A DNA stretch of 64,000 nucleotides, from the NCBI GenBank assembly GCA_003342815.1, contig PTEX01000094.1, forward strand, positions 186,001 through 250,000, in the 5' to 3' direction. Made by a program: the position numbers and the translations under genes. Shown piece after piece: positions 49,761-60,548 of this stretch (the first letter of the stretch is position 1; the number at the start of each line of letters is the position of its first letter). This DNA comes from Eudromia elegans. Taxonomy: Eukaryota; Chordata; Aves; Tinamiformes; Tinamidae. The notes under the pieces are model-generated. The model was not told the origin of the DNA. It made no database searches and saw only the letters and a list, made by a program, of their open reading frames with translations.

Positions 49761-51491
49761 GTAAGATTGTGATCTATAACAGAATAATAAGTTTTTTGCA
49801 GTTAAGTGGATGTTGTGTTTTCTTTAAGCAGCTGTAGGAACCATCTGAAAAAGACTGTGAGTGAGGATGTTGATGTACTGTCCGATACAGAGTCCGAGAC
49901 AGAGTTTCCAGGGCCAACTAGATTTTCTCATCGGAGAAACAGGTTCAAGGAGGAGAGATTCCAATGGTCAATAATTTGATTTTATGGGAAGCAATCTACC
50001 TGTTCCAAGAAAAAGTGGAGGTTTTGAGTTCATGCTGACACTCATGCTGCATTTTGATGCAGCACTTTAGTCTTACTGAGTTTCCAACTCATGCAGTACC
50101 ATGTTGTGCTGTTGACTCAGACCCTTTAGTGCTGGGACCCATTCTTGGACATTTTGGTTCAGTGCTGAATTCCATTTACAACCAAACCAGTCACACCTGG
50201 TTGCACTCAGCCTTTCTGCTGATAAAAAAAGGACCAAGAAAACATTTCTGTATTTTTTAAAGTGAATATGCACGGTAGCCTTTGGGAAAGCATGAATGTA
50301 ATTACAGTAAAGTTAACTACAGGGCCATTAAACCAGCATCCACTGAATGTAAATACATAAACCTTACAGTTCCCTCCAGCACAACTGGCTTGCACTAAGC
50401 ACAAGTAAAAGGCCTCTCGTTACGACAGGAAGGCTGAGCCCACAGTCAGAGACCCTCTGGAAAAATGGCAGAGATCCACGTTTCAGCTTTGTCTATAGCA
50501 GCTGGTTACAGCTGCCACATTAGCAGATGATGGAGTGAGTTTGAATTAAGTAAGGTCTTCAAGCTAAAATCCAAAGCCTAGGGGCCTTGGTGCAGCAGTG
50601 CAGGAGGTATTATAATTTCCTGCCCGCCATCAGTTGGTTCTTTAGTCTGTGCCAAAGGATGCTCTCCCTCGGTGAAGAGTCCCTGTGTACTGCTCTAGAA
50701 TAATCCAGCACACACCAAGGATGAATCTGTCCTGCTCTATGTGGAGAAGGTGACTCTCAAAGACAGCATCATGTAGCTCAATATGCCTGACTGCTCAAGC
50801 CGTCTGTGTTTGTAGGGAGGAGTAATTTCCATTTTAACTGGAAAAAATATATGGCATTTTCAGCTTACTGTGATTTCATCAGAGACTGAATCTTGTCTGA
50901 TTATTCTGTTTTATCAGTTCCTTATCAAAAATATCGCTTCTGTTGACAAAAACTTGATCCTCTCGTGGTGAGCCCTTGAGGGTGACTGTGTAATCCCTAA
51001 GATAAGCAGCCACGTGGAGATTTATACATCTTGTTAGTGATATGAAGCAAAAAGACAACGTGCCAAACTCAGCTGTGGAGTTAGCAAATCACAGTTTGAA
51101 GTTGTGCCTTTGTTCTCTGTCCTGAATTTGGTACACAACAGGAAATTTAATGATGCTGAGGATGGCTCCAAGTGAGACAGTGAGCTGGAGAGTGCCAGGA
51201 GCTCAAAGTTAAGTATAGTTTGGTGTTTCTTGGTGGTTGGACACACTGGACGTTTTTGAGTTCCTATTTCAAATCCTCTAGAGAATGTCTGATATTTGTG
51301 CTTTTTTTCTTTTTTTTCTATTTGTTTTTCCTAAATAACCTGGTATTTTTGAGATATTCATTTAAAAAAAAACCCCTACAGGTGGACGACACGGGGTCTA
51401 TAATGATAATATATATTCGTAGTTACATTTCAAGCAAAGTAGACAATGATTTTGTCAATGTGCTCCTTCTAATGCTCTGTTTTCTTTTCAG
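49761..51491 (+). other. COL22A1: Intron 20
   Basis: About 1.7 kb; no interspersed repeat or gene recognised. Confidence -1.
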
Positions 51492-51524
51492 ACAGCCTTC
51501 TTTACCCCACACCCCAGAATTCCT
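51492..51524 (+). CDS. COL22A1: COL22A1 exon (window exon 21), 33 bp, wholly non-collagenous
   Basis: Encodes TAFFTPHPRIP and has no glycine at all. It is recognised by its strong splice sites (TTTTCAG and GTAAGT), its phase-0 fit, and its near-identity to the human TSLFTPHPRMP. Together with the preceding GT it makes a 13-residue break in the Gly-X-Y pattern, probably a bend or protease-accessible hinge. It would be missed by searches for Gly-X-Y repeats alone. Confidence -1.
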
Positions 51525-53533
51525 GTAAGTAACAACTCTATTGAACATGAGATTTTTACTTTTTATGTTTGTTACATAAAGAGCACCTTGTTTGCTTTCA
51601 TATTTAAGTGAGTTTGGTAGGGAACTGTATGTTTAAAAGGCTGTCTCAGCCTTTTAAATTGAGAGTGCAGGCAAACTTATTTATTGACAGGGTGCGTTAA
51701 AAAACGCTTAGTTCACTTTTGTAGATGTGCAAGCAAACCATACCAGAATTTTCCTGATTTAGCATTAACATGCAACTGAAATAACAAGGGAAAAACAGAG
51801 GTCAGGAGAATATTAAAAATCTTATCTTTACCTGTTGAGTTACTTCTTCCCTTTGCACTTGTGTTTTCCATTACAAGATGTGCTTTTATTTCCACCTATT
51901 AACACTGTTGCTGTCTACAAATGTATTACCATGTGTCTGGTCTTTGATTTTATGCTCAGAAGGATTTTTAGAGATTGAGGGATCACTGCACAAAACAAGT
52001 TCCAAGCCCAGCCGTTTTACTTATTGAGTAGAATCACTTTATTGAACCACTTTACATGTAGTCATACTTGAGAGGGCCACTAGATGGCATCAAGGACTGT
52101 CCAATTAGAAGCTGGTCTAACTGGGCACTACTTTATAAAGTAAAAATATTACTTATCATATAAATTGGTATTTATTCATAACACATAATAATCATGCACA
52201 TAAGTAATATGTATGCAGTTAGATTTATTTTTTTTGTTAAGAAATCATTTGCAAATGGACTTTGATTTCCCAGGTGTTACAGAAATGATCTGGCAAATAA
52301 CATAAAATTCAAAGTTCCTGGGCTCTGCATTCTGACTAATCACTATTCCTCCTGTAGCTTAAGTCAGTGATGTTCTTGCTATTTCTTGATTGCAAGATCA
52401 CCTTGTGTGATAAATAATGAATAAGTAAAGATTTCCAGTGCTGAATGCATATTTTCATCACAAAAAAAAGAAAAAAAAATCAAATGTGAGTATGCATGCA
52501 GTGCTTAGCCTATTCTAGATAGTTCCATGATTTTGTGCTGTTCTCGTTCCATTTAGAAAAATCAGAAATATGGGCTTATTGATTATCATTAAAGAATTCA
52601 GAATAAAGCTGATGAACTTGGGAACAGAGAGCAATTTACTGTGATGAGGAAGAACAGGGATAAATTGATTATTTTGGTCAGTGATGGTAGTGCATGAACC
52701 AACATGCCGATACTGCAGAGTGAAGGGGAGTTACTTGAGTATATGAAAGTGTTAACAAAACAGGATACCAAGAAAGGCTGTGTAATCCACATTTTAGAAA
52801 ATATCCAAGATGAAACTGAACACTTCTCTTTTACCCTATCTTTACATGGATACTTTACTCTGTTGTAGGACATAGGGCCAGTGGTCCTATGGGGAGACAA
52901 CAGAGTTTAGGGCCTCTGGTCTTCTTGCTGCTGGCATTTCATTTTAGATCATCTATACTGATAATATAATCAGATTTGAATGCTGTAGCTCTGAATTGAT
53001 TTGAATATTAGGATAGTAGATTTCTTAACAACTACTCTCTGTGAGGGAGAAGTTCTAACTTTTTAAATTAAAAGTTATCTGAAGTGATGTTAGAAGCTTT
53101 TTTACACTTAGTATCATGGCAGTCCCAGAAATCTGGACAAAAGGAATAACTGCAAAGAACATGTGTTTTTGGTTTAACTCTTCAGGACCCAGACATCAAG
53201 CATGAGCTGTGGTCATTTAGCTGAGAATTTTCCTTCATGATCCACGTCTTGGAGTCATTCATGGATTTCAAAATCCTCTCCATCGGGATCTTTTAAATGA
53301 GAACCTGTAGCCATATGGGTTGTTCCCTGACAAGATGATCTGACCCTTTCGCATTGTCCTTCTGACTGAAGAACACCAGATTTTTGTGTAATGCCGCAGG
53401 ACAGATTCAAATATCAGCTTCTATGTGTCAAAAATATATACTTAGCAAAAGAGCTCTCTTGCAGAACAGGACTGGCAAGACTTCTAGCCCGGGAAATAGA
53501 TTTAATATCTTTGCTCGTCTTATTTTACAACAG
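51525..53533 (+). other. COL22A1: Intron 21
   Basis: About 2.0 kb, AT-rich; nothing recognised. Confidence -1.
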
Positions 53534-53587
53534 GGTGAACCTGGACCAAAAGGGGAGAAAGGAGATCGAGGAACGAGCGGAGAGCCT
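53534..53587 (+). CDS. COL22A1: COL22A1 exon (window exon 22), 54 bp
   Basis: Encodes GEPGPKGEKGDRGTSGEP, matching human GEQGPKGEKGDPGLPGEP. It restarts the helix after the hinge with a KGEKGD charge cluster. Acceptor CAACAG, donor GTAAGC. Confidence -1.
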
Positions 53588-54097
53588 GTAAGCACAATAA
53601 AACTGTTCTTTGGTTTTGGTTTTGAGTTTTAGCAAATAGAAGACATGAAGGCCTCCTTTATCTGAAAGGAAAAGGTGGGACAGACTCCTCCTATAGTCAG
53701 GATGCTTCTTTACATGCTGAAATGTCTGCAACAGTGTAAGGGCATCTAGCTTTGTATAAGTTTTATAGGAAACTAGATGGCTACCAGAAATTAGGGGCAT
53801 AATTTATAGCTTGGGGACTTAGTGGTTGCACAGAAGACTGTGGGGATCTCTAGGCAGAGATTGGCTGGTAGCATTTTGTATAGGCATTATTAAGGGTTTT
53901 TAAAGTCATAAAACCTAGCTAAATTGTAGATTTGGCTTTTCCATTTATTTTCTCATTTGCTGTTGTTTTGGAGGGAGCTCTGAAGAGAGAAAGAGCCCTG
54001 TGTAGCCATAGGCATGATAAAATGTCTCTTTCTTCCCTAAGTGGTGAGAGAAAAATCTCCTTCAGCTCCTTCATTTCCTACTTGCATTTTTTTGCAG
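53588..54097 (+). other. COL22A1: Intron 22 (510 bp)
   Basis: Short; nothing recognised. Confidence -1.
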
Positions 54098-54151
54098 GGA
54101 TTACCTGGAGTCCCAGGTGAACAGGGTGTCCCAGGACCTGCAGGACTTGAG
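54098..54151 (+). CDS. COL22A1: COL22A1 exon (window exon 23), 54 bp
   Basis: Encodes GLPGVPGEQGVPGPAGLE, six perfect triplets, in the slot of human GLQGRPGELGPQGPTGPP. Acceptor TTGCAG, donor GTAAGA. Confidence -1.
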
Positions 54152-55039
54152 GTAAGAACCAACCTTGAACAAAATCTGTGATGTGACTGAAGAAGGATAT
54201 CTTCAATATGTAGGTCACTGCAAATAATACTTCTTCTATACAGTAAGAGCCCATTTCTCCATCACTGCTTTTGTAAACTTAAAGAGCTTTTACCCTTGCC
54301 AGACATTAGGGCAACATGAGGAGCATCAAATCAGAAACTCGGCATCCGTGTTGCTTGATCTGTGTGGACCAAGAGACCTCCAACTTTAGGCTCCCTGGAG
54401 GAGGGCCTCTGGTGTTGATGCCACTAAACCACAATTCTCCTAGATAAAAAGCTACAGTACTTGAGTAAAACATTTCACTGTGTTCAGATTCAAACCTGGT
54501 CCGTTTGGCCCTGAATTCAGCATGGCTTTCTGGATAAGGATTTGTAGTCTGAAGTGTCTTCTGAATATTGTTTAGCTCACATATACACAGGCCTGAGGCG
54601 AGCCCTCTGCACCAGGGTGAATGTTGACCCGTTTTGAATGATTGTTGTTCACGCTGGAGAACCTCAGGCAAAACTTGCTCTGTGCAGGGAGGCATCAGAG
54701 TTGAGCTGGAATTTAAATGTCTGGTTGGCCTGAGAAGAGGAAGGAGTTTCACCCAGACAAATATCTACAAGTTTCAGCATCAAATGCTGAGAAACAGCCT
54801 TTGAGCTGATCAGTCATTAGTAATTCTTCTTATGTCTCAGAGCTTTATTTTTGTATCATTTTCTTGCTGCCTAGAGAACTGGGAGCCATTTCCTCAGCCG
54901 CTGAGCTCCTCTGTGAATTGATTAGCTAAGATCGTTGCCTAGTGCATGCTCAGGCGTCACGGAGCCTCGGAGTCTTTTTGTCTGGCAGGCAGTTCCAACC
55001 AATTTCTAATCAACTGGAATATTTTAATTTTTTGTACAG
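54152..55039 (+). other. COL22A1: Intron 23
   Basis: About 0.9 kb. A 148-codon minus-strand open frame (54306-54752) lies here but shows no recognisable domain and is taken as chance. Confidence -1.
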
Positions 55040-55093
55040 GGTTCAAAGGGGCAGAAAGGAGCCCGAGGAGAAGCTGGAGCCCCTGGAGAGACC
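55040..55093 (+). CDS. COL22A1: COL22A1 exon (window exon 24), 54 bp
   Basis: Encodes GSKGQKGARGEAGAPGET, matching human GAKGQEGAHGAPGAAGNP. Acceptor GTACAG, donor GTAAGT. Confidence -1.
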
Positions 55094-57031
55094 GTAAGTA
55101 ACTGCTTCACTTGGAGCATTTTATTTTCCCCAACAGTAACACACCTGAAGAGACTTTGAAGCAAATTTATAGGCTCGGTCTGATGATGCGTGGGGCACGT
55201 CCTAAGCTGCAACTGGAAGAAGCGTTGTTGCTTGTGGGCAAACAGACACAGCAGCACCAAGAAGATCAATGCCCCAGTCAGTCCAGCTCTAAATCGTGTG
55301 TTGAGTTTCTCCCTCTCTAATAAAATGCCTTTTTCCTGGGTGAGGTGCCTGCAGAGCTTGTTACTGCACGGCGACAGAAGCCAAGACCAGACAGCCATCT
55401 GGTGCAACGAGCTTGCTTCTTATCATCCAGAATTAGTTGGTTGGTTTTAGACTTCTTAGTTCTTCACTCTCTAATGAAGAACCATCACCAGCAGAGTCCT
55501 AGCATGCCACTTTCCAAGGGATCTGTCACGATGAGCGCTGTTCTTATCTCAGTGTGTACTAAAGAACAGCAGAGGAGTCAAATCCTGTTTTGTTATTGTA
55601 GTCAGGGTGTAAGCCCTCCGTGGCTACATGAAATGCAATGCACCTTTTCTGTATGCAGTGAAGGAAAACTGAAGAAATATTAGAAATTGTGATTTGGAAA
55701 GAGAATGTTTGTGACAGGGAGAAAGAAGCTATAGCAGAGGCGAATGGAGCATGTCAGTGTGCTGAAATTCATCATTACTGCCTTGTGTGCTCCGTGTTCC
55801 TTCTCGAGTCAGTGCTCAGAAGTTCTCTTTGCACTAATATCTGAACCTCCTGTCCCATTGCTCCCCAGCTCTCTACCACTCTGAAATGAAGAACTCTATA
55901 ACCTTTTTTCCTTTTTATTTTTATTTTTTTTTGTGGGGGTGGAGTAGGGGTGTTGGAAAGAGGACAGGTCAACCCTTTCATCCAAATTCAGGTCTATCCA
56001 TTGCACTTATTTTTTTTCCTACAAATTGGTGCCTAGGAGGTAGTTGTCACTGCTCCAAACATTTGTTTAGTCTCATAGAGCAGTAACTGTGAATAACACA
56101 GAAATGAGGAACGCTTAAATTCTCCTTTAGTGAGACGGAGGTTCCAGATGAGACATGCACTTGGTGAAGGGCTGTGCTAGTTGTGAAGATGATTAAAATA
56201 ATCTCTCAACCGTTTTCATTTTCCTTCTGCATGATGTTGCTACACAACCCTTCCAGTAGAAGAGATGGTAGGATTTCTCCATAAGCTGCTCCAAATCAAC
56301 TAATTTAGTCTGCTGATGCAGATGCCTTCAGGTAGCCTGGCCATTTTATATCCAGATGGACTAAGAGTGCTAACAGAATTTCTTTTGCTTAGAAAGCTGT
56401 GATGACTGATGGACCCTGACCAGTACGCACAGATGAGCAACTGCAGAGATAACTTTAACCTCTCAAATGTAAAGGAAAATGTCTAAACAGAGCTTGGTAA
56501 CCCCAAATATAGTTATGTGTTGACTAGGAGATGCTGGACAACTCCATCTTAAAAAGCTTTGAGTTGGAGACACAGGCATGTAGTTCTGAAATACAGTATC
56601 CTTCACGCTTTGGGCTGTTGATCTATATTGTGCAAAGGAGTGTTTTCAGAAATTGCTACTCAGATCAAAGAGGGGTTGAATTGTCAGCAAAGGATACCGT
56701 GTTGACCTAGATTTTTTTTAAATGACACATCAACACATTTTCCTCTGATATTTTAATGCTTCAGGATCAGACCTTTCTGCATCTGAACTAGATTTAGAAT
56801 TTATTTAGGTGGATAATTTCAGGTCACAAGGAGAGTCTCCATCCATTTTGTACTATTTTGTCCTTCTTTATCCTAAAGTGCTTCACAAAAAATGCTACTT
56901 TTTGCTTTGTACAACACCTGGTCTGATATGAACTCCAGTGTAATTTGGAGCTTCTTTTTCCTATGGTGGTGCATGTTGTGAATTACATGTGTTATATGCA
57001 CACACACACACATTGCATTTTCTTAAAACAG
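55094..57031 (+). other. COL22A1: Intron 24
   Basis: About 1.9 kb. A (CA)7 run (56999-57012) sits just before the acceptor, which ends TTAAAACAG and so has a poor pyrimidine tract. Confidence -1.
56999..57012. repeat. (CA)7 microsatellite next to a splice acceptor
   Basis: Seven CA units ending 19 bp before exon 25. CA repeats near splice sites are known binding sites for hnRNP L, so length variation could affect splicing; that is inference. Confidence -1.
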
Positions 57032-57085
57032 GGTGCAGCTGGACCAGCAGGACCCCCAGGTCCAAGAGGCTTGCCGGGAAATGTG
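57032..57085 (+). CDS. COL22A1: COL22A1 exon (window exon 25), 54 bp
   Basis: Encodes GAAGPAGPPGPRGLPGNV, matching human GAPGHVGAPGPSGPPGSV. The donor is GTATGT. The acceptor TTAAAACAG is weak and preceded by the CA repeat. Confidence -1.
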
Positions 57086-58671
57086 GTATGTGTGCACAAG
57101 TGTATTTGTTTTCCCATCTGTGCTCTGATTTCTTTCTTTAATGAGGTTAGTTTTTCGCTCCCCAGAGTATACTGTCAAGTTCAAAAGTCTGGGTTTTGCT
57201 GCCTTTTTTTTTGGGGGGGGGAGTGATACATCTGTGCAATTTATTTCCATGTTCATATGTAGCAAAGGGAAGTATGGAGCTGTTTCATTCAGCATCAAAT
57301 TGTGCAGAACATTATTTGCTGCCAGCCAGTTCATCATGGAGGGAAAAAAAAAAGTGTTTATTGTGTCTCTGTTTTGGTTTCGTGAGCCTCATTTCTATTT
57401 GTCCTTCCTCTTGTAAACATGACTTCTTGATGAAAAAATTAGGTACTTGACTCCTCTTTCTATTACGAGAGCATGTAAGTACTTGATCCTATGATGAGAG
57501 TCTGGAAATCAATACAGTGGTGCCCTTGAACAGGTAGAGGTTCATCACCATCATTAAATTTTCCATGATGGAGCTGGACTGTGTAGAAATCTTTCGTTAA
57601 ATCCTACTCCATGCTCCATCAGTGTAATCTTCTCTATAGTGCTTGATGCTCCTCTGGATTTACACTGGAATAAGTGAAAAGCAACATTTAGACCCAATGT
57701 TGCAATGTTTGCAGATACAGAGGTTTAACTCTGTGCTCTTTAAGGCAGAACTTGTCAGCTGGACAATCCAAGAACTCTTGAATTAGCTTTCTACTAATTG
57801 CTTCTCTGTGTTTGACTTGACTGTGTTAATGCATTGATTTATTTTCAAACTGGAGGTTGATCTGCAAAGTGAAGACCTTTTCCCATTTTATATTCATTTA
57901 TTCAGACTTCTGTGTCTGCACTTGGTATATTTGTACCTATGAAAACTAGGATATTTGGGGATCATTTTTATGGGCTCAGAAAAGAAAACAATTACTGCAT
58001 CAATTCTGTAATTCCAGTCTTGCTGAAGTCAAGTCAATATGAAATGATGATTTTGCATCATCTTAATATGGAGAACCATTCAGTAAAGCTAAGCCCCTGT
58101 TTAGTGAGTTATGAAGTTAGAGTATTTGAAGCTAAATCACTTCTGTTTTGACAAGCAATCCTTTCAGATCTGCCTCAGCATGAAGACAATTGAAAATTAA
58201 AATAGGCGGTAAAATAAACATAGCTCAGTTTTCCATTGCATGGATTTGGAGAACATTAGACATTAAAAAAAAAAAAGAAAAAGAAAAAGAGAAAAAGAAA
58301 AGTATTTTGAGGCATTTGGCTTCTCTAATACAGAAATGATGATTTGGGGTTTTCTTGTACCAGGAACTGCTGAGGATTTCACAGAATGAAAAGACAGTTG
58401 ATAAAGGAGAATGAACAAATCTGGGATTAACTCACTTTTTGCTTTAGCTGCTCATTTCTTTTCTATATTGAAAAAAAGTAACTCCTTTAAGTACTTGGTG
58501 CACAGCTCTTTGGTACTATTTTCTGGATTACAGGTTGTCTGGACTGGGAAAGGTAAAACTAATACTAATCCTTGAGATATACGGTACTGACCTCATTGAT
58601 CTGTACATTTTCTTTAACATCAAATACTCCTAAAAAGAAAATTTTAAACTTCAAAGTACTTTTCTCTCCAG
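57086..58671 (+). other. COL22A1: Intron 25
   Basis: About 1.6 kb with a 38-bp all-purine stretch at 58265-58302. No gene recognised. Confidence -1.
58265..58302. repeat. A/G-only tract
   Basis: Thirty-eight consecutive purines, (A)n followed by AAAAG-type units. Simple repeat. Confidence -1.
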
Positions 58672-58725
58672 GGAGTGCCTGGAGACCCTGGCCTACCAGG
58701 AAAGAATGGCGAAAAGGGGGAAAAG
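58672..58725 (+). CDS. COL22A1: COL22A1 exon (window exon 26), 54 bp
   Basis: Encodes GVPGDPGLPGKNGEKGEK, matching human GAPGLRGTPGKDGERGEK. Acceptor CTCCAG, donor GTGAGT. Confidence -1.
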
Positions 58726-58822
58726 GTGAGTTTATTCTTTCTTGGGTATTTTTTTCTTACATTGGCTATATAAGAGTGCAATTTAAATAACCTGCAACCG
58801 AAGCAGTCTGAATGTGAAGTGA

Positions 58823-58925
58823 TTTCATAGATTCATGGACCTCTAGAAGACAACAGCTCATTAGATCATCTTGTCTGGCCTTCTTCATTACACATGCTCT
58901 AAGGAGTTCACCCTGTTGTACCTTT
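58823..58925 (-). mobile_element. Old CR1-type LINE 3' end, minus strand
   Basis: TTCATAGATTCATGGACCTC, then TTAGATCATCTTGTCTGGCC and TTCACCCTGTTGTACC, follows the reverse complement of an old sauropsid CR1/L3-type 3' end (TCATAGATTCATAG ... GATCATCTAGTCTGACC ... TTTCACCCAGT). Diverged and truncated. Confidence -1.
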
Positions 58926-59212
58926 CTAATTTCTCTAGTAAAATCACTAAGATAGAATTGGGTACAGTGAAGACAGTGTAGCACCTTTATGCTATGATGA
59001 TGATCTGCTGTTACCACCTGACCAGAGTGAGGATTTGGTGTTTTGAGTGCCTTTTGAGCCTTTACCACTGTAAATCCAAAACTGTAAGGAAAGCTGGCTT
59101 TCATTGGTTATCAAACAGATTTCTGCTCTCCTGATAAGCACTTGTGATTGTACCATCACCTCAGCTTTCTTGTTTTGCTTCGTCTGATTTGCCAAACTGT
59201 TACATGCCATCT

Positions 59213-59335
59213 CATAGCTAGACAGTGAACTCTCTGCAGTCAGGGATCTGCAATTTATTATTACTTTACACATTGCCCAGCACTCTGGAGCACTGATCTT
59301 TCGTTGCTGGAGTATAAGTGTAAATGATTAATCAG
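59213..59335 (+). repeat. L2/MIR-type 3'-tail remnant
   Basis: AGCTAGACAGTGAACTCTCT, a GTCAGGGATCTG block, and TGCCCAGCACTCTGGAGCAC resemble the shared tail of MIR and L2 elements (GACTGTAAGCTC ... GGGCAGGGA ... GCCTAGCACA). Tentative because of divergence. Confidence -1.
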
Positions 59336-59877
59336 AAAAACAGCTTCATATATGCCGGATACATGTTAAAAAAAGGGATGGATCCCAGCTCCTCTGTCAA
59401 CTAGTGTTGCCTATTGTCAAGATCCGCCTGAGCCCTTGACCCAATTATAAACTATACACTCTCCCAAGACCTGTGATGGGTCCCTGAGCTTCAACAGGGA
59501 GAGAAGGCAGAGAGTTCTCCTGCTAAAGATGCTTTTCTGACAGTATTCTAGCACAGATTTCTTTCTTCCTTCTTCTGACACCTTTTGACCTAAAATCCTC
59601 GTCTGAACATAAATGCTTCAGGGTCACGTGTGAATCATTTTTTTTTTTTTTCTTCTCACATAACGGTATATTTTGTTGCACTCTTCTTTTAGGCAAAATT
59701 GCCTTGAGATTAATTAAGGAAAAGCTTCTCTTAGCAGAGGACTTCTTATGATACCAAGAAAAAATCAGATGAAAAGGCTAAGAAAAAAAAGCATAGCTTT
59801 TAGTTTCTGTGAATGGTCTATATATGTAAATAGTCTTTACAATGTTAATAACAGGTCTGGTGGATTGTCTTTTACAG

Positions 59878-59982
59878 GGTGATCCAGGAACAGAGGGAAA
59901 ACCAGGGGTTCCTGGTCCAGCTGGTCAGCCAGGGCCTGTTGGAGAACCTGGTTTACCTGGCAAGGGTAAAGATGGAGAACAG
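59878..59982 (+). CDS. COL22A1: COL22A1 exon (window exon 27), 105 bp, with a one-residue gap in the repeat
   Basis: Thirty-five residues, the longest exon here, starting GDPGTEGKPG and ending GLPGKGKDGEQ. After nine regular triplets comes an incomplete GK, then GKD and GEQ. Human has exactly the same 35-residue length and the same GKGKDGE irregularity, so this G1G break is conserved. Acceptor TTACAG, donor GTAAAC (somewhat weak). Confidence -1.
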
Positions 59983-60503
59983 GTAAACTGCTGGCAAGTT
60001 CTGCACTTGGAAGGAATGGGTTTGATGTGAGCTGGACACACATGACTTCTGCAGGGGAGCAATTAATTTCTTTGTGTAGATTTAGGCTGAATTGTCACTA
60101 GTTCTTGTAGACTGAAGACATCAAAGTCTGGCTTGCTTCAAAGTGCTATAGATCCTTTTGCATCATCTAAAGGGAGAAAGAGCTGATGCTGTGTGTCTGA
60201 ACATTAAATACCATGTAATGCGCCATGTTGACCATGAAGAGTGGAGACATCCTCAGGGGCTAACCACCATAGATATGTACATCCTTGTGACCAATTAAAA
60301 AATGCCTAGCTTGCAAGAAATTCCCTAAAAATATGTAATTCTAGTAATCTTAAGAGATTATTTAATTTGCTTACAAGTTACCAGTAAAATATTGTCAGGA
60401 CAATATGAAGTGATGAAGACTCCTTTTGCTTTGACTCTTTCAGAGGATAGGCTCCTATTCGGCTGTGTTTGACTCTTTTCTGGTTTTGACTTTGTCTTTC
60501 TAG
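59983..60503 (+). other. COL22A1: Intron 27 (521 bp)
   Basis: Short; nothing recognised. Confidence -1.
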
Positions 60504-60548
60504 GGAGAAAGAGGCCCACCAGGTTTGCCAGGACCCTTTGGGCATAAG
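60504..60548 (+). CDS. COL22A1: COL22A1 exon (window exon 28), 45 bp
   Basis: Encodes GERGPPGLPGPFGHK, matching human GLRGSPGLPGPLGTK in length and pattern. Acceptor TTCTAG, donor GTAAGC. In the recalled human protein a 20-residue cysteine-containing segment follows; here I find no convincing counterpart before the next exon. Confidence -1.

Larger units (their letters stand above)
58726..59877 (+). other. COL22A1: Intron 26
   Basis: About 1.15 kb holding two old repeat remnants (58823-58925 and 59213-59335). No gene recognised. Confidence -1.

Noticed and set aside
54306-54752. 148-codon minus-strand open frame, the longest non-collagen frame in the window
   Set aside because: No recognisable domain, no repeats, no promoter or splice context, and it lies wholly inside intron 23. 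Of a length expected by chance in 64 kb.
55024-55407. 127-codon minus-strand open frame over exon 24
   Set aside because: It overlaps the antisense strand of the exon; the sense strand has clear splice sites and Gly-X-Y code.
57590-57680. Sequence like a very old amniote repeat (GGATTTACACTGGAATAAG)
   Set aside because: Similarity is too short to assign a family.
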